Below the pieces are notes generated by a model. That model worked only from the letters and a program-made list of their open reading frames with translations. It ran no database searches and was not told where the DNA came from. A stretch of DNA of 59,739 nucleotides from Branchiostoma floridae (lineage: Eukaryota; Chordata; Leptocardii; Amphioxiformes; Branchiostomatidae). Position numbers and translations under genes: made by a program. This document shows positions 20,545 to 32,500 of the stretch, in pieces. Location: positions 24,590,324-24,650,062 of the forward strand of contig NC_049984.1 of the NCBI RefSeq assembly GCF_000003815.2, read 5' to 3'. Numbering within the stretch: the first letter of the stretch is position 1; each line of letters starts with the position of its first letter.

Positions 20545-23500
20545 TACCCATGTGAACTTGCAAAATAGACCAGTCCAGAAATACTCCCACTGAAAACATG
20601 GCATTTTTATTTTGAAACCGAATCCAAAATTGAAGTCAGCAAAAAAGGTCGACGTCCCCCGTGCATGAAAAGGTATAATAGACCAGTCTAAAAACATTTC
20701 CGCTAAAAATGGAATTTTTAATCATCACCCGTTCTAAACTGAATTTGAAAAAATCCCCCCCCCCCCCCCCCTCGGGGTTGCCAGGAACAACGGAGATAAC
20801 GTTTTTTTGAAGATGAGACAAGAGAAAAAGGAAAGGAAGAAGAAGAAACATTACGAATACTATATATTTCACCATACATATGGTATGGTTAAAATATAAA
20901 TACCCGACTCACCGCTTGCAGCAGTGCATTGGCCATTTCCAGAACCCACGGAAGGTCGCCCTGGCTGCGGAACCCGTGGATGATGAATTTGGTTGGGCGG
21001 TCACTGCGGTAGTGCGTGTCGCTCACGTTAGGGATGTTGCCCGTCAGAACAGTAGGGGTACCGCCGTTTTCACGGGTGTGGAGGTAATACTTGACGTCGA
21101 CAGGTCCATCGGAAACAAACCGCCTTGCTTTCGCATAGCAGGCTTCGGACAGTGACTTCTCACCTAGTGTAGTCGTGTATAAACGTTACATACATAATTG
21201 CACAAATTCTTCTCTTAAAGCGTACCTCAAAGTATGTGTTAAGAATGCGTTTTTTTCCATCCAACCGTTCCGCATGATTTGAGGTTTGCTAATACCCCCC
21301 TTACATTATATACGATCTTCGGACGTACTTCGCGATCGCAGGAAGGTCGGCTGATTTTAAGATCTTATGATGGTCTTGGGTATTTTTCGCCCAAAACTGT
21401 TTCCCTCACATATAAGCGAGGCTCGTGCGATCGACGGTGAATAAATCTACGGTAATAAACCTCACATGACCTTTTGGACGCGGACAAGGGAACACAAAAC
21501 GTTCCTAAAAAAAGGCAAGAGATCATTAAATGTTGCTTATTTTGTTGTCGGAATCTTTTTAACCAATGAATGGAATGCGCGGGCATAATAGAAATGACAC
21601 AAGAAAGGAAAGTGTGTCACAAAGCCAGCCTACATTCTACCACAGGGGCCACTATATTAGAATTACCCCCACATTCCCAGAAATTCGATATTTGTAAACA
21701 AACGGAAGTCGTGCGAACGTCGCCCGACTGACGGGCGTTGGCCATCCGATTTGCGCTCGATGATTAATAACTATGTCTGTGCTCGCCTATCGGTCTTCAA
21801 TCGTTGAATTGACGCAAGACTATTGACCGATACCCTTGCAAGGTACGCACGATTTGCACGCACGATCTGCGACTCGGTNNNNNNNNNNNNNNNNNNNNNN
21901 NNNNNNNNNNNNNNNNNNNNNNNNNNNNNNNNNNNNNNNNNNNNNNNNNNNNNNNNNNNNNNNNNNNNNNNNNNNNNNNNNNNNNNNNNNNNNNNNNNNN
22001 NNNNNNNNNNNNNNNNNNNNNNNNNNNNNNNNNNNNNNNNNNNNNNNNNNNNNNNNNNNNNNNNNNNNNNNNNNNNNNNNNNNNNNNNNNNNNNNNNNNN
22101 NNNNNNNNNNNNNNNCAGCTCGTTACCGAGTCGCAGATCGTTCGTGCAAATCGTGCCTACCTCGCAAGGGTATCGGTCAATAGTCTTGCGTCAATCCAAC
22201 GATTGAAGACCGATAGGCGAGCACAGAGATAGTTATCAATCATCGAGCGCAAATCGGATGGCGAACGCCCGTTAGTCGGGCGACGTTCGGGCGACGTTCA
22301 CCCGACTTCCGATTGTTTACAAATATTGAATTTCTGGGAATGTGAGGGTAATTCTAACATTGTGGCCCCTTTGGCAGTATGTAGGCTGGCTTTGTGACAC
22401 ACTTTCCTTTCTTGTGTCATTTCTATTATGCCCGCGCATTCCATTCATTGGTTAAAAAGATTCCGACAACAAAATAAGCAACATTTATTGATCTCTTGCC
22501 TTTTTTGAGGAACGTTTTGTGTTCCCTTGTCCGCGTGCAAGAGGTCATGGGAGGTTCATTATCATAGATGTATTCACCGTCGATCGCACGAGGCTCGCTT
22601 ATATGTGAGGGGGACAGATTTGGGGCGAAAAATACGCAAGACCATCTTAAGATCTTAAAAACAGCCGACCTTCCTGCGATCGGGAAGTACGTCCGAAGAT
22701 CGTATATGATGTGAGGCGGGTATTAAGAACATGTTTCGCTGCACCGCGACCGTCGTAAGACTCCTGAAAATTGCTGGCGATCCCTAAAAATCGCAAGATG
22801 ATCGTGAGAACACCGGACGTCTTACTCGCGAAAATGTCATTTAGAGCTCGTAAACTAGTCTTCCGATCGAATCGCGCCGAATGTGAGGGGGTATTAGAGA
22901 TTGAATTTCGCGCAGTGCTGCTGTTCTGCGAACCCGTGTCGTAATCACTGAAAATCAACGTTTTATTGAATGCATGTACAAAGTAATAAAAGTTGGAGGT
23001 AAACATACTTTCATTATATAAATCACAATGATGCTTACATTTTCCTCCAAAAGATATAGGACAATATGTACAATAAAACAATAATAGAAGTTATTAAAGT
23101 TTAAGGTGGGTGGGATTTGGCGTCTGCACGCAATGACGGCTGGCTTTCATTGTTATTATGGCATAGTCTCGTCAGCAAGCCGTGTTTGGACAAAAGATAA
23201 TTCAATAAATACACAATTTTCCCACCATATCAACTGTCATTTGGCATATCTATGATAAAGTGCTAGAAAATCAGGCTCTAGTAAACTGACTATGGTGAAG
23301 TAATAGAAGAGATGTCATTAGATTCTTTTTCATTGGTGAGAATGATAACACAAAACTTAAAAAAAAACATAATCTAAACTCCCCGTGTTGTGAAGGCAAA
23401 ATAGCAGCTACTGATATAACTTTTTTGCCCAACAATTGTACAAGGTACAAAGTATAGCATCTACATAACTACAATTCTATAGCTTAACTTAAGGCTTATC

Positions 23501-25521
23501 TAACTAATACAGGAGTTGTAGTATGGGATAAGGTTTCTTACAATCATTGGAGGCTTTTACAATCATTAAAAGAATTTCTAATGTCTTCACATTCTTTGAT
23601 ATATTTCCTTGTATACAGGGATTGTCACATGCCATGATGTATTTGAATTTGCACTTCAGGTCCATTGAGATAAATCGTTGTGTATAAAATGACAGCCTTG
23701 TGTACAGAGAATTACGTATATCAGAATATTTGGAACATACAACCATAAAGTGATATTCGTCTTCAGTTAGATCTGGACAGAATGGGCAAACCCTCTGGTC
23801 GATAGGGACTTTTTGGAATCTCCCGGTTTCTATGTTTAATTTGTTACAGCCAATTCTGAGTTGTGTGATTGCCCTACGAACGTCAAGGCTCTTTATGGTT
23901 GAAATGTAATTTTCTTGCTTGTTATGCCTGTATGTTCAATGTAGAAAGAGAGTAGAGCTTGGAATTGTTTTGAATAGAGGAATGCCAATTTTACATCTTG
24001 TAAACGTTGTCTTAGCGGTGATTGTTAAATAATTGAGGACATTTTTCACGTGGACAGTCCAATCATGTTCTCCGAATGAAACAGTATTGTATGCCTCACG
24101 AAGAAAGGTATCTTCGGGTAAATTAACTAAACGGTGCCAATATTTTACATGTTGTATTTCTGCATCAATCATAGCTGGGAAAGTTCCCAATTCTCCCCCG
24201 ACACCATCGTTTGAGGCTTTGGCATGAATGCCTAACAGAAATTTTTGAAAGCGCATGTCAATGACGTCAAATTCCGGAATTTGTTGATTTGAGTCTAAGT
24301 TTATAATTTGGTAAGCGTTAACGTTCTCTCGTAAAATTTGGCTATTGGCATGACGCAATAGTATTTCTTTATCTGTTTTTTTTCCAAAGATAGAAGAACT
24401 TTATTGCACGACAATTGTATATGATAGAATGTATGGCAACAACTATTACACAAAGTAGAAAATAGAGGTATAGAATAAAGCTTGATAACCTAATTAACAT
24501 AACAATAAGGACTAACGTAATTCTTTGATATAATATTACAATTTCCAAACATACAACATATGTGGTATGCCCGTATGGACCAAAAAGCTAACGAGACACC
24601 AGCTCACCTTCCTTTAATTATTCATAGAGGAAATAATCAGACAGCTAAGATTGCGAATTGTGATGTCAATCAGATATCTAAAGTTCACTATTCTTACTCT
24701 TGTCGTTTCAGAGAAATAAGACGATATATGCATGGTATTTACAGAGTCTTTGTGCTGGAAATATTCCCTTAGTACTAGAAGCAAATGAACAGCGGACCTC
24801 GGCTTAACGGTTAGGGACTGTGACCCTTTCCAGTAGAATGCATGTCAAGTGAGCGACACAGTCGGGATTGACACACGACTTCTTGCCTTAGAGGCAAGGC
24901 CGCTAACCACTGGACTACATATACAGTCAAACCTGTATTAGCGGCCACCTTTGCATAGCGACCACCTGGCCATTGCGGTCACTTTTTGTCTGCCCCTTGG
25001 ATTTTTCCCATTGACCTAAGCATTAAGACCGCGGCAACGCAAATTCTGGTCCCATGGACACAGAAACACTGCCTATTGCGACCATACAGCGGCCGTGTGT
25101 CCCCCTGCGCCCGGTTTAGAGTCGTAGTTTGTGAGGATTTGGAGTTCCCGACAGGATCATTTTGGCGGTGGCGGAAGGTATGCGTGCCTTGAACGTTAGA
25201 GAGTATATAGAGACACAAGTATTTGTCAGCGAATTCATCAACATTCCGCTTGACAATATCAATAATTTTCGGGATCCTACGGATTTGGCTTTGACAGGCT
25301 CAGTTGAATTTTGAGAAGATCGAACAATCTTACTTGACGAAACAATCGTACTTGACGAAACAATCTTACTTACCGCTGTAGACAGGTTTGACTGTATACA
25401 CGCTACAACAGTTGAGACTGAAATGCGAGGAGGTGTGTGTTTACAGACATCACAGCAACGTACGAAACTCACCTAGAGCAGCCATGAGACTGAAGAAAAC
25501 GAACGCTAGGAGACGCTGCAT
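14193..25521 (-). CDS. Secreted pancreatic-lipase-family enzyme, 10 exons
   Basis: Predicted extracellular lipase or phospholipase A1 of the alpha/beta-hydrolase fold. Exons on the minus strand: 25521-25473, 21163-20913, 19981-19880, 19421-19280, 18359-18183, 17323-17161, 16841-16741, 15762-15624, 14831-14734, 14329-14193. All phases match, giving 452 aa. Residues 1-17 are a signal peptide ([17 protein letters not shown]). Triad: Ser156 in GHSLG, Asp184 in GLDPAGP, His249 in CSHSRA. Only seven residues separate the lid cysteines (Cys239, Cys247). There is no PLAT domain; instead an unrecognised 120-residue tail ends in a hydrophobic stretch ([14 protein letters not shown]), as in GPI signals. 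Exons 8-10 are joined by phase only, and the exon 8 donor (gtcctc) is weak, so they could belong to another gene. Confidence 0.9.
15836..16019. mobile_element. Foldback element in lipase intron 7
   Basis: Arms of about 53 bp: agggacattgaatagcgaaa... at the left pairs with ...tttggctgttggatgtccct at the right. About 75-bp loop. Confidence 0.8.
16310..16640 (+). mobile_element. Repeat with TGACGTCA motif, short copy
   Basis: Has tatgacgtcataattacgtc and a right end ccggtcgagatagggttaa, shared with 45000-45985. Confidence 0.65.
17438..18142 (-). mobile_element. Repeat X copy 2, inverted
   Basis: Reverse-complement copy of 7763-8456 in lipase intron 5, ending about 40 bp from exon 5. The foldback stem here is longer (aaggaccaggcgtt at both ends around gtgagcgaagcgaacgag). 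Confidence 0.85.
18655..19260. repeat. Simple repeats in lipase intron 4
   Basis: (TTTC)n at about 18655-18676, (AAAT)n at about 19125-19144, (AC)n at about 19185-19218. The first lies at the end of what looks like a minus-strand LINE tail (tgaaataaagaataaag). Confidence 0.8.
19280..19421 (-). CDS. Lipase exon 4: nucleophile elbow
   Basis: 142-nt exon between tttttacag| and |gtactt. It codes for the GXSXG nucleophile motif in [15 protein letters not shown], diagnostic of the pancreatic lipase superfamily. The following exon (18359-18183) opens with the catalytic Asp motif GLDPAGPLF. Confidence 0.93.
19609..19690 (-). pseudogene. tRNA-Leu(TAG)-like pseudogene
   Basis: Minus strand contains gctgagcgttctaaggcact, an anticodon stem ctgcg/tgcag around TTTAGAT, and ggcgtgggtttgaaccc. 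The variable arm fits leucine tRNA. The acceptor stem does not pair and the T stem and A box are damaged, so it is not functional. Confidence 0.6.
20452..20771. repeat. Poly(C) runs and a (TAC)n tract
   Basis: 21 C at 20452-20472, (act)n at about 20515-20543, and 17 C at 20755-20771, within a segment holding two tagaccagtc repeats. Lipase intron 2. Confidence 0.85.
21285..22902. mobile_element. Giant foldback element with assembly gap at its tip
   Basis: Left arm 21285-21878 and right arm 22116-22730 are near-perfect inverted repeats (cattggttaaaaagattccg, tatcggtcaatagtcttgcg on the right; complements on the left). Possible outer termini ctaatacccccc near 21290 and gggggtattag near 22900. 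No ORF. Lipase intron 1. Confidence 0.88.
21879..22115. other. Assembly gap (237 N)
   Basis: At the loop of the giant foldback. Confidence 0.99.
23504..24358 (-). mobile_element. LINE (non-LTR) C-terminal fragment, frameshifted
   Basis: Minus strand reads [20 protein letters not shown] and [20 protein letters not shown]. After a frame change it reads [38 protein letters not shown] and [10 protein letters not shown]. The CPFC...EYHF..C pattern is the zinc-like C-terminal end of CR1/L2-type reverse transcriptases. Confidence 0.85.
24385..24560 (-). mobile_element. LINE 3'UTR relic
   Basis: Minus strand ends gtgcaataaagttcttctat. A similar tail is at about 52150-52300 (also minus). Confidence 0.5.
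24783..24935 (-). mobile_element. tRNA-derived SINE-like segment
   Basis: Minus strand tccagtggttagcggccttg resembles an A box, followed by gtgtcaatcccgactgtgtc in the B-box position. Lies beside the element starting at 24922 in lipase intron 1. Confidence 0.55.
24922..25396. mobile_element. 475-bp mariner/pogo-type element, TA-flanked
   Basis: Termini ACAGTCAAACCTGTATTAGC and GTAGACAGGTTTGACTGT are inverted repeats between TA dinucleotides. In lipase intron 1, close to exon 1. Confidence 0.82.
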
Positions 25522-26521
25522 CTTCAACTCTTATTACAAGTAGCTAGCTTCTGATTTTGTTCAACGTCTCAACCACAATCCGATGGCTACTTGTTGTCTA
25601 AAAGACTTGTCCCCGCGTAGCGCCAATACCCCGGGTCATTTCTCTGTTTATGTTGTCCCGCAGGGGCCAAGCACGTCACCGGAACGTACTGCGCCTGCGC
25701 GAACATTCTCAACTCCCGGGAGACGCCGGAAGACCCGGAAATGACCTGCCTGGCAGCGCATCCATGCGGGTTTCCTGGATGATTGCAACAATACCGCAGC
25801 TTGATTGCTTGATCCAGCTAGCCTTGTGCAAAGTTATAGATGTGGATAATCTGAATAAAACAATGTTACTTGATAATAATGCTTGGATTGTGTTGATATT
25901 TGTCATTAAAAAAAACGACCCTCTTTCTACTGTCCATTCGAAAAAGAGGTCTAGCGCTACTTAAGTACCGCATTTAAGAAAGTATGTGCGTATATAAGGG
26001 TAAAATCTTGTGTAACATTTTCCATGCAACCATGTCTCTAAAATAAAACTGTGCAACAAGCTGGGTTTCAATGCAACGTTGACCAAAACACCCTGTATAT
26101 GTTGTTTTAGAATTGAACGTTTACTTATACCTGTAAAAGATCAAATGACTGACTTGGAACCTTGTTTATCGTGGGATCGCACGTGGGGATCGCGATGCCA
26201 GCTGTTTTAAATCAGGTCACATGTGGTCAAGGGTCATAGTGCACGCTGCTAAGCTATAATCAGACGACACCATGGCAAACAACCGAGTTTAGCTTTGATT
26301 CTTGATCAATAAAAACAATTTCTCTGCAACTTTGTGTCAAGATGTGTTCATTGACTATTTTACAATAGAACTGTAAGAAAAGTGTGTGCCATTTAGAGGC
26401 TATAGGATGTCAAGGCATTAAAAATTCTCCCCCGATCGTCGATTGACACCGTAACTCTCCTTAATATGTTTTCGCGGGGCGGCAATTTCGTAAACCCGGA
26501 AGTAGCTACCGCAGCACAGCT
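25522..26521. other. Divergent intergenic region between the lipase and transposase-like genes
   Basis: Both genes start away from this 1-kb segment, so it must hold both promoters. It is GC-richer near 25600-25760, where the possible orphan exon lies. An AATAAA at about 26307 has no obvious owner. Confidence 0.6.
25664..25782 (+). CDS. Possible orphan terminal exon, unknown
   Basis: After a plausible acceptor (tatgttgtcccgcag), one frame reads AKHVTGTYCACANILNSR, then ETPEDPEMTCLAAHPCGFPG, then TGA. AATAAA follows at 25854-25859. GC-rich codons and a cysteine-rich composition look coding. No upstream exon was found, and the segment lies between two divergent genes, so it may be promoter sequence or a relic. 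Confidence 0.25.
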
Positions 26522-29500
26522 ATGGAGCGCCTCTGCTTCCAGCGGGGCAAGACCCGTGGGAAAGCCGGGTGCAGTGGCGAAACTGGCCCCTTGATACTGA
26601 TAGAGTCTAAGACGGCAAGCAGGCTGGGCATGCCGCCTGGGAGTCGCCTGTGCCGCCGGCATTATGATCAGAGCCGCCGGCGCCGACCGACCACTTGTTG
26701 CTGCCCCGCACCACCGACTGGGAAACACTCCTCTACTTTAGTGCAATGTCCCTCCCGTCTTTTAACTGTTTTTAATTGTCCAACGTCGTCTGTCATATGT
26801 ACGTCCTGTAAGCGTGATGTCGACAAGTCCCCTATGTTTGTGCAAGATCCTAACTACACCCCCCCAATGAAGCGATCAAGGGTAAGCCATGTTTGAGCTC
26901 AGTGCACTTGAATGAACATATGCAATATTCTTTCCAATATGATTAAAGTATGAAATACAAAGATACATTTACAGTGAAAACAATGCAGAGGAATAAGCAG
27001 AGCCAAGCAGTGAAACAAAAATAATAATATTTTATTCTAAATCATGTTACATCTTTAGTCCATGTAGTCTCATATCAAAAGGTCATTACTACCCCTATCA
27101 AGTGCCATGGCAATATCAAAATCATGACATGATAAAACAATGCTAGAAAAAGGCTGAATAATAAGTTGGGCAATGTCTTGTGTTATAGATCCCAGAACCT
27201 GCCCAAGACAGACAGCAAAATATTGCACGATGTCTGTTTCAGGTAAGAAACAATCTGTACCAAATATTTCTTAACAAACCGACAATAATGATGGCTTATA
27301 GGTCACAAAGTTGACATCAATCAATACACTAACTTAAGACATCACATCAATCAATACACCAACCTAAGACATCACATCAATCAATACACCAACTTGAGAC
27401 ATCACATCAATCAATACACCAACTTAAGACATCACAATGGGAGGTCAGGGTCATATGAAATATAATGCAGATACAGATTACATTGAGTGCTATTAGATTC
27501 ATCAACCTATGTCAACAGTGGTAAAATTTGCACTGTTGACAGGATCGTAAACAGTAGAAAACTTTGCACATCAGTGTAATCTTTTGGCAATCCTGTATCA
27601 GATGGTTTTGTGTTCAAATCCTGGCCTATTCCTCAGATGTACAGTAGAATTTTTACAACAAATAACAATTACATATTTGTCAGTTTAATAGAGACATAGT
27701 TTGCTATCTTGTAGTAATGTTACAGTAACTGTATAACACAGTAAGAAAAGAACCCATGCACTGTTGTTACTGCAGGCTTCTTAAAAATACAGGAATATAC
27801 AGGTGACATTGACACTGTACACTAAATTAAAGCATGTCCTGAAAGATTGTTACTGCCTCAGATCCATGTAATTACTTGCCAACTTTACAGAGTTTTAATG
27901 GCAACAATTTACAATAAACAAAGCTTTTTCGTCTGTTAACAACATATGGTTGAGTCATATTCTTTTCTGTAGCGTCGAGAGACTGACTTTATTTGGATCC
28001 AAATTTAGCTTAGAAACGTTGTCAGCTATTCTTCCTATGGTCCTCAACATAGAAATACATCAATACACACATAACGGACATTACAGAAAGATTATAAAAA
28101 TAAACACACTAAAATTACATCAAATACATCATGAGACCTTGCCACTGACATGCAAATGATCCTGTCAACAGTAGAAAACTTTGCACTGTTATCGTCATGT
28201 CAACAGTGGAAAAAATTGCACTGCTGACAGGATCGTCCTGTCAACAGTGAAAAGTTTTCTACTGTTGACAGGATCATCCTGTCAACAGTGCAAAGTTGTC
28301 TACTGTTGACAGGACGATCCTGTCAATAGTTTCAGTCATATTTTTAACAACATTAACTTTGACTTGCTACTTGTTATCCAGTATTATAATTTACAACTTA
28401 TACAAGAACACACGGAGTGGACAATTTCTTCAACTGTATGAGTCAGTCATAGTGGAAATATTGGGATAGAGTTGATATTTCTCTCTGCAAACTCTAGGCT
28501 CCTGCTGCCCAGTCCACTACTGCTGCCCTGCCCACTACTGCTGCAAGGTCCGCTACTGCTGCACAGCCCTCTACTGCTGCCCTGCTCACTACTGCTGCAA
28601 GGTCCGCTACTGCTGCAAGGTCCGCTACTGCTGCAAGGTCCGCTACTGCTGCCCTGCCCACTACTGCTGCAAGGTCCGCTACTGCTGCACCGCCCTCTAC
28701 TACTGCACAGTCCTCTACTGCTGCACGGTCCGCTACTGCTGCAAGGTCCGCTACTGCTGCACGGTCCGCTACTGCTGCAAGGTCCGCTACTGCTGCACAG
28801 TCCGCTACTGCTGCAAGGTCCGCTACTGCTGCACAGCCCTCTACTGCTGCACAGTCCTCTACTGCTGTACGGTCCGCTACTGCTGCAAGGTCCGCTACTG
28901 CTGCACAGTCCACCTGCAGCACGGAAAGACCAAGTAACTATTAGCAACATGTTACTGCTTGGGCAATGACTTCCTCTTGCTTTTTGTCAATTGCATAAAG
29001 GTAGCTAGCTGTATGATTGGTTAGAGTTGTTTATCAAAGTTGCAACATGCAATACTGTCTTAACTGTATATGTGTGAATATAGCCTCATTTTTTTGCAGG
29101 AAAGGATCTGCCTACACTGGTAGGAGACTTCCAGCTGTCACTGTACAGAGCACAGGTTACCGACAAGGACTTCCGGCTTTACGACCCAGACCGCATGGAA
29201 GCCTTTGCAAACAAACACGCACCTGGGCTATGGAACACACTCCTGGGCAGCATAACCAGGACAGATCAGCGACTGGAGCCAGAGAACCTTTGGAAACAAA
29301 GGAAAAAAGTTGTTACAATTCTGTACGACTTAGCCTATGCCAGGTGGTTACATGAATGGCATACATGTACATCTTATTGTCAGTAAATCACACATACCTT
29401 TCTTTCTTTCTTGTAGTTTTAAAATACCTGCTTTTGCTACCTATACCACAAACATCTTTTAGACCTGGTCTTAGTTAATAACCCAAACATAATTGAAAAA

Positions 29501-32500
29501 AAACACAGTTGTTCCGGGAATAAGTGACCATGACATGGTTCTAGTGGAGTTCTATGGAATTCAAGGTACTACACTAAACTGGCTGAAGGTTTTCCTGACG
29601 AATAGAGAGCAAACGGTAGTGGTGGAAGGGAAGGCCTCAGCTCCAGTTAAAGTAGCGTCAGGAGTTCCAAAAGGGACTGTGCTGGGACATTGCTCTTCCT
29701 CTTGAGTCTTGTACATAAAAGACTTACCAGACCAGCTCAATTGAAGTGTGAGGTTATTCCCCGATGACTGTCTGATATATGTAGAGGTATCCACACAAAA
29801 TGATTCACATTCAAAGTTCTTCAGAAAGATCTGAACAAACTAGAAGAATGGCAAAGGAAATGGCTTATGCAAACCAATCCTGATAAGTGCTATATTATGC
29901 ACATAACGAACAAACGAACACCAAATGTGTCCCCTTATCAGTTTTGTGGTCAGACATTAGAAACCACAAAAAGTGTGGCAATTAAAATTATTGCCATAGC
30001 GACGGTTTTAATGTTTATAAGTTTTACAGATTGTTGTTGTTAATGGGTTTTAATAGTCGTATTCCATTCGTTTGGCGATCGATGTTCATAGAGCATTGCT
30101 GTCAAAGGGGGTCCCTTGTGAGTGAAGGCTGAACTAATGTAAATGCTCATCATCGATTTTACAAATCAGGGCCTCATTTTACATGAATGATATCAGTTGA
30201 TCATCCTCTCTAGCTAAATAACAATATGCTAAAAAAAGGGTTTTTGCCAGTATCGATATAGATATAGATATATAGATATATAGATAGATAAAAATATTTT
30301 TCTACTGAATTAATTGTGTTTGTCATCAATTATGCAAATAAGGCTCTCATTTGCATAAACTATATAACTTGATCATCTCCAACAAATTGACATGTGCAAT
30401 ATATGTTAAGAAAGGAGACTTTTGTCGCCTTTTCTGCTAATTTATGCAAATTAGGACCTAATTTGCATAGTTAATGTTAAACGATGTTCACTTGTACATA
30501 ACTTCCAAATGCTACAAGTAAGAAGTTCCCGTCATTTATCAAAATGACATTATAGCATTTTCTCATTAATTATGCAAATTATGCATTTAGTTATCAATAT
30601 TCTCCTCTTTCTCAGTTACAAAGGTCACATGTTGTAATGGTCCTTTAATTGAGCTGAGCATGTTTCCCAATTTATTATGCAAATTAGCTTCCACTCTGCA
30701 TAATTCTTCATAATTAATATGTAATTATATTAAGCATCACGTAACCTATCCACATACCAAAAACCATAACAATCCGTCAACCCCTTCTTTAGTTATTCCC
30801 TTTAGAAGTCTGACACCTAAGTCTAAACCTGTCCTGCAGTTCCAAAATAAGCCGCTAGGGGGCCCAAACCTATACCACTTACTTACAGCATCAAGAGCTG
30901 TCTACCACTTAAGATTCATAGCCGCAGCATGTCCAGAACTCGAGATATCAAACCAAGAAGTTCCGCTGCAGTACCGTAACAGGCCACTAGAAGGCCAAAA
31001 AATCTTATCGCTTCCAGGTCTCAACAAGACCTACCCACGTACCGAATATCAATACAATTCATCCAGGCGTTCTTGAGCTATGGTGGTCTTCTACAACCGG
31101 CACACACCTACAAACGCTAGCCAAAATATAACTTTCTTGGCGAAGGTAACCATCACATCGCTATCTCACAACCCCCACATGTTTTAAGCTCAAACAATGC
31201 TTGTTTCACACATCAGTTTGTACTTTTGAAAACAGAAAGATATTAAGGGTGAAGAAGGCCACCAAACTTTCCAAACTCCTGGACACATAAACCACGAACG
31301 AACCCGGAAGTGATTTCCACGACTCACAGGTCATTTTCCGAGAAACATATCTCCACAACCTTTTACCCCCTGTTTCAAATGTTTACATTTCCATGACCAC
31401 CATACTACATACTACAATTCGGGTACGTCTGAAGTCCTAGGCTTTTCTCAATTTTGCATGGCTATCAATCAAAAATTGCCTTGCGCGAATACGGAAAACA
31501 CTGCTGAGCACGTACGTGCCCTGGGGGGGAAAGCTTACCCGTGGAGATAATGGTACAGTCCGGCATGATGCAACTTCGCATGCGCGGACTTTTGACATTC
31601 CTGACATTCCTATACAGTTTTTAGAATACTTTGGAAACGGTTCCACACTATACTATTAAGCTCGCCCATCAGGCGTCGCTAAAAACCCACCCATACCTAG
31701 CCTGACTAAAATCGCCCCTAGCGGCCGGCCCTAAGATTGCCGCCTCTCTCGGGGGGAGGGGGTCATTAAGCCCAGCCGGCGAGAGCTTGTGTAAACACAG
31801 GCTAACCCATACCTAGGTGTGTTACATTAACAACTGGGCTGAAGTGGGGTAGCCTGGAATCCAGCCGTGTTGTGCTTTGGTCGCTCTGCTTCCTTGCGAA
31901 CACGTCTGGCATTCGTTAGCATTGGAACGATCGGTCCTTACGTCACTAATGCGGGAAAGATAGAAGTAGTGTTCCGTTCGATTACGAACTGTAAACATGA
32001 TTCTGTGTGTACGATTTCCACCTTGGTGGTGCTTTGCGAAGGGGGCTTGGAGCCAACAGCCAATCAGAAATCGCGCACATAAAGTGTGCGAATATTCAAA
32101 TGCCGATCGTTCCAATGCTAACGAATGCCAGACGTACTGGCAGGAGCAGAGCGACCAACGCACAGTACGGATGGATTCCAGGCTAGAAGTGGGGTGTCCA
32201 TGTTAGCAAAATAACAACCAAGGCTAAACAGACATTGGGAGTAATCAAATGCAATTGTGGGCATGCCCAACCAGGGTAAAATCACTTGCATACACGTCAC
32301 TGGTAAAACCTACTAGTAACCTTGAAAATGCCACTACAGTATGGGACCCTTATACAAAGAAAGACAAAGATAAACTGAAAAGGGTACAGAACCAAGCTGC
32401 CCGATTCTGTACAAATAACTACAACAGGGATTGTAGTGTTACCAAAATGAAAACAGATTTCCAGTGGATGTCACTTGAAGACAGAAGGAAAATGTCCAGA

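Noticed and set aside
22647-23081. 144-codon minus-strand ORF
   Set aside because: Covers the right arm and end of the giant foldback; no protein-like pattern or matching frame in the left arm.
27314-27436. Regular 30-bp repeats, CRISPR-like at first sight
   Set aside because: Units are head-to-tail with no variable spacers, and the DNA is clearly animal.
28447-28969. Long Leu-, Ser- or Ala-rich ORFs on both strands
   Set aside because: The 18-bp repeat leaves several frames open. Only the TAARSA frame fits neighbouring exon phases.
29493-29705. Active reverse transcriptase gene
   Set aside because: Short open piece with frame breaks, an internal deletion and a damaged active-site box; it is a remnant.
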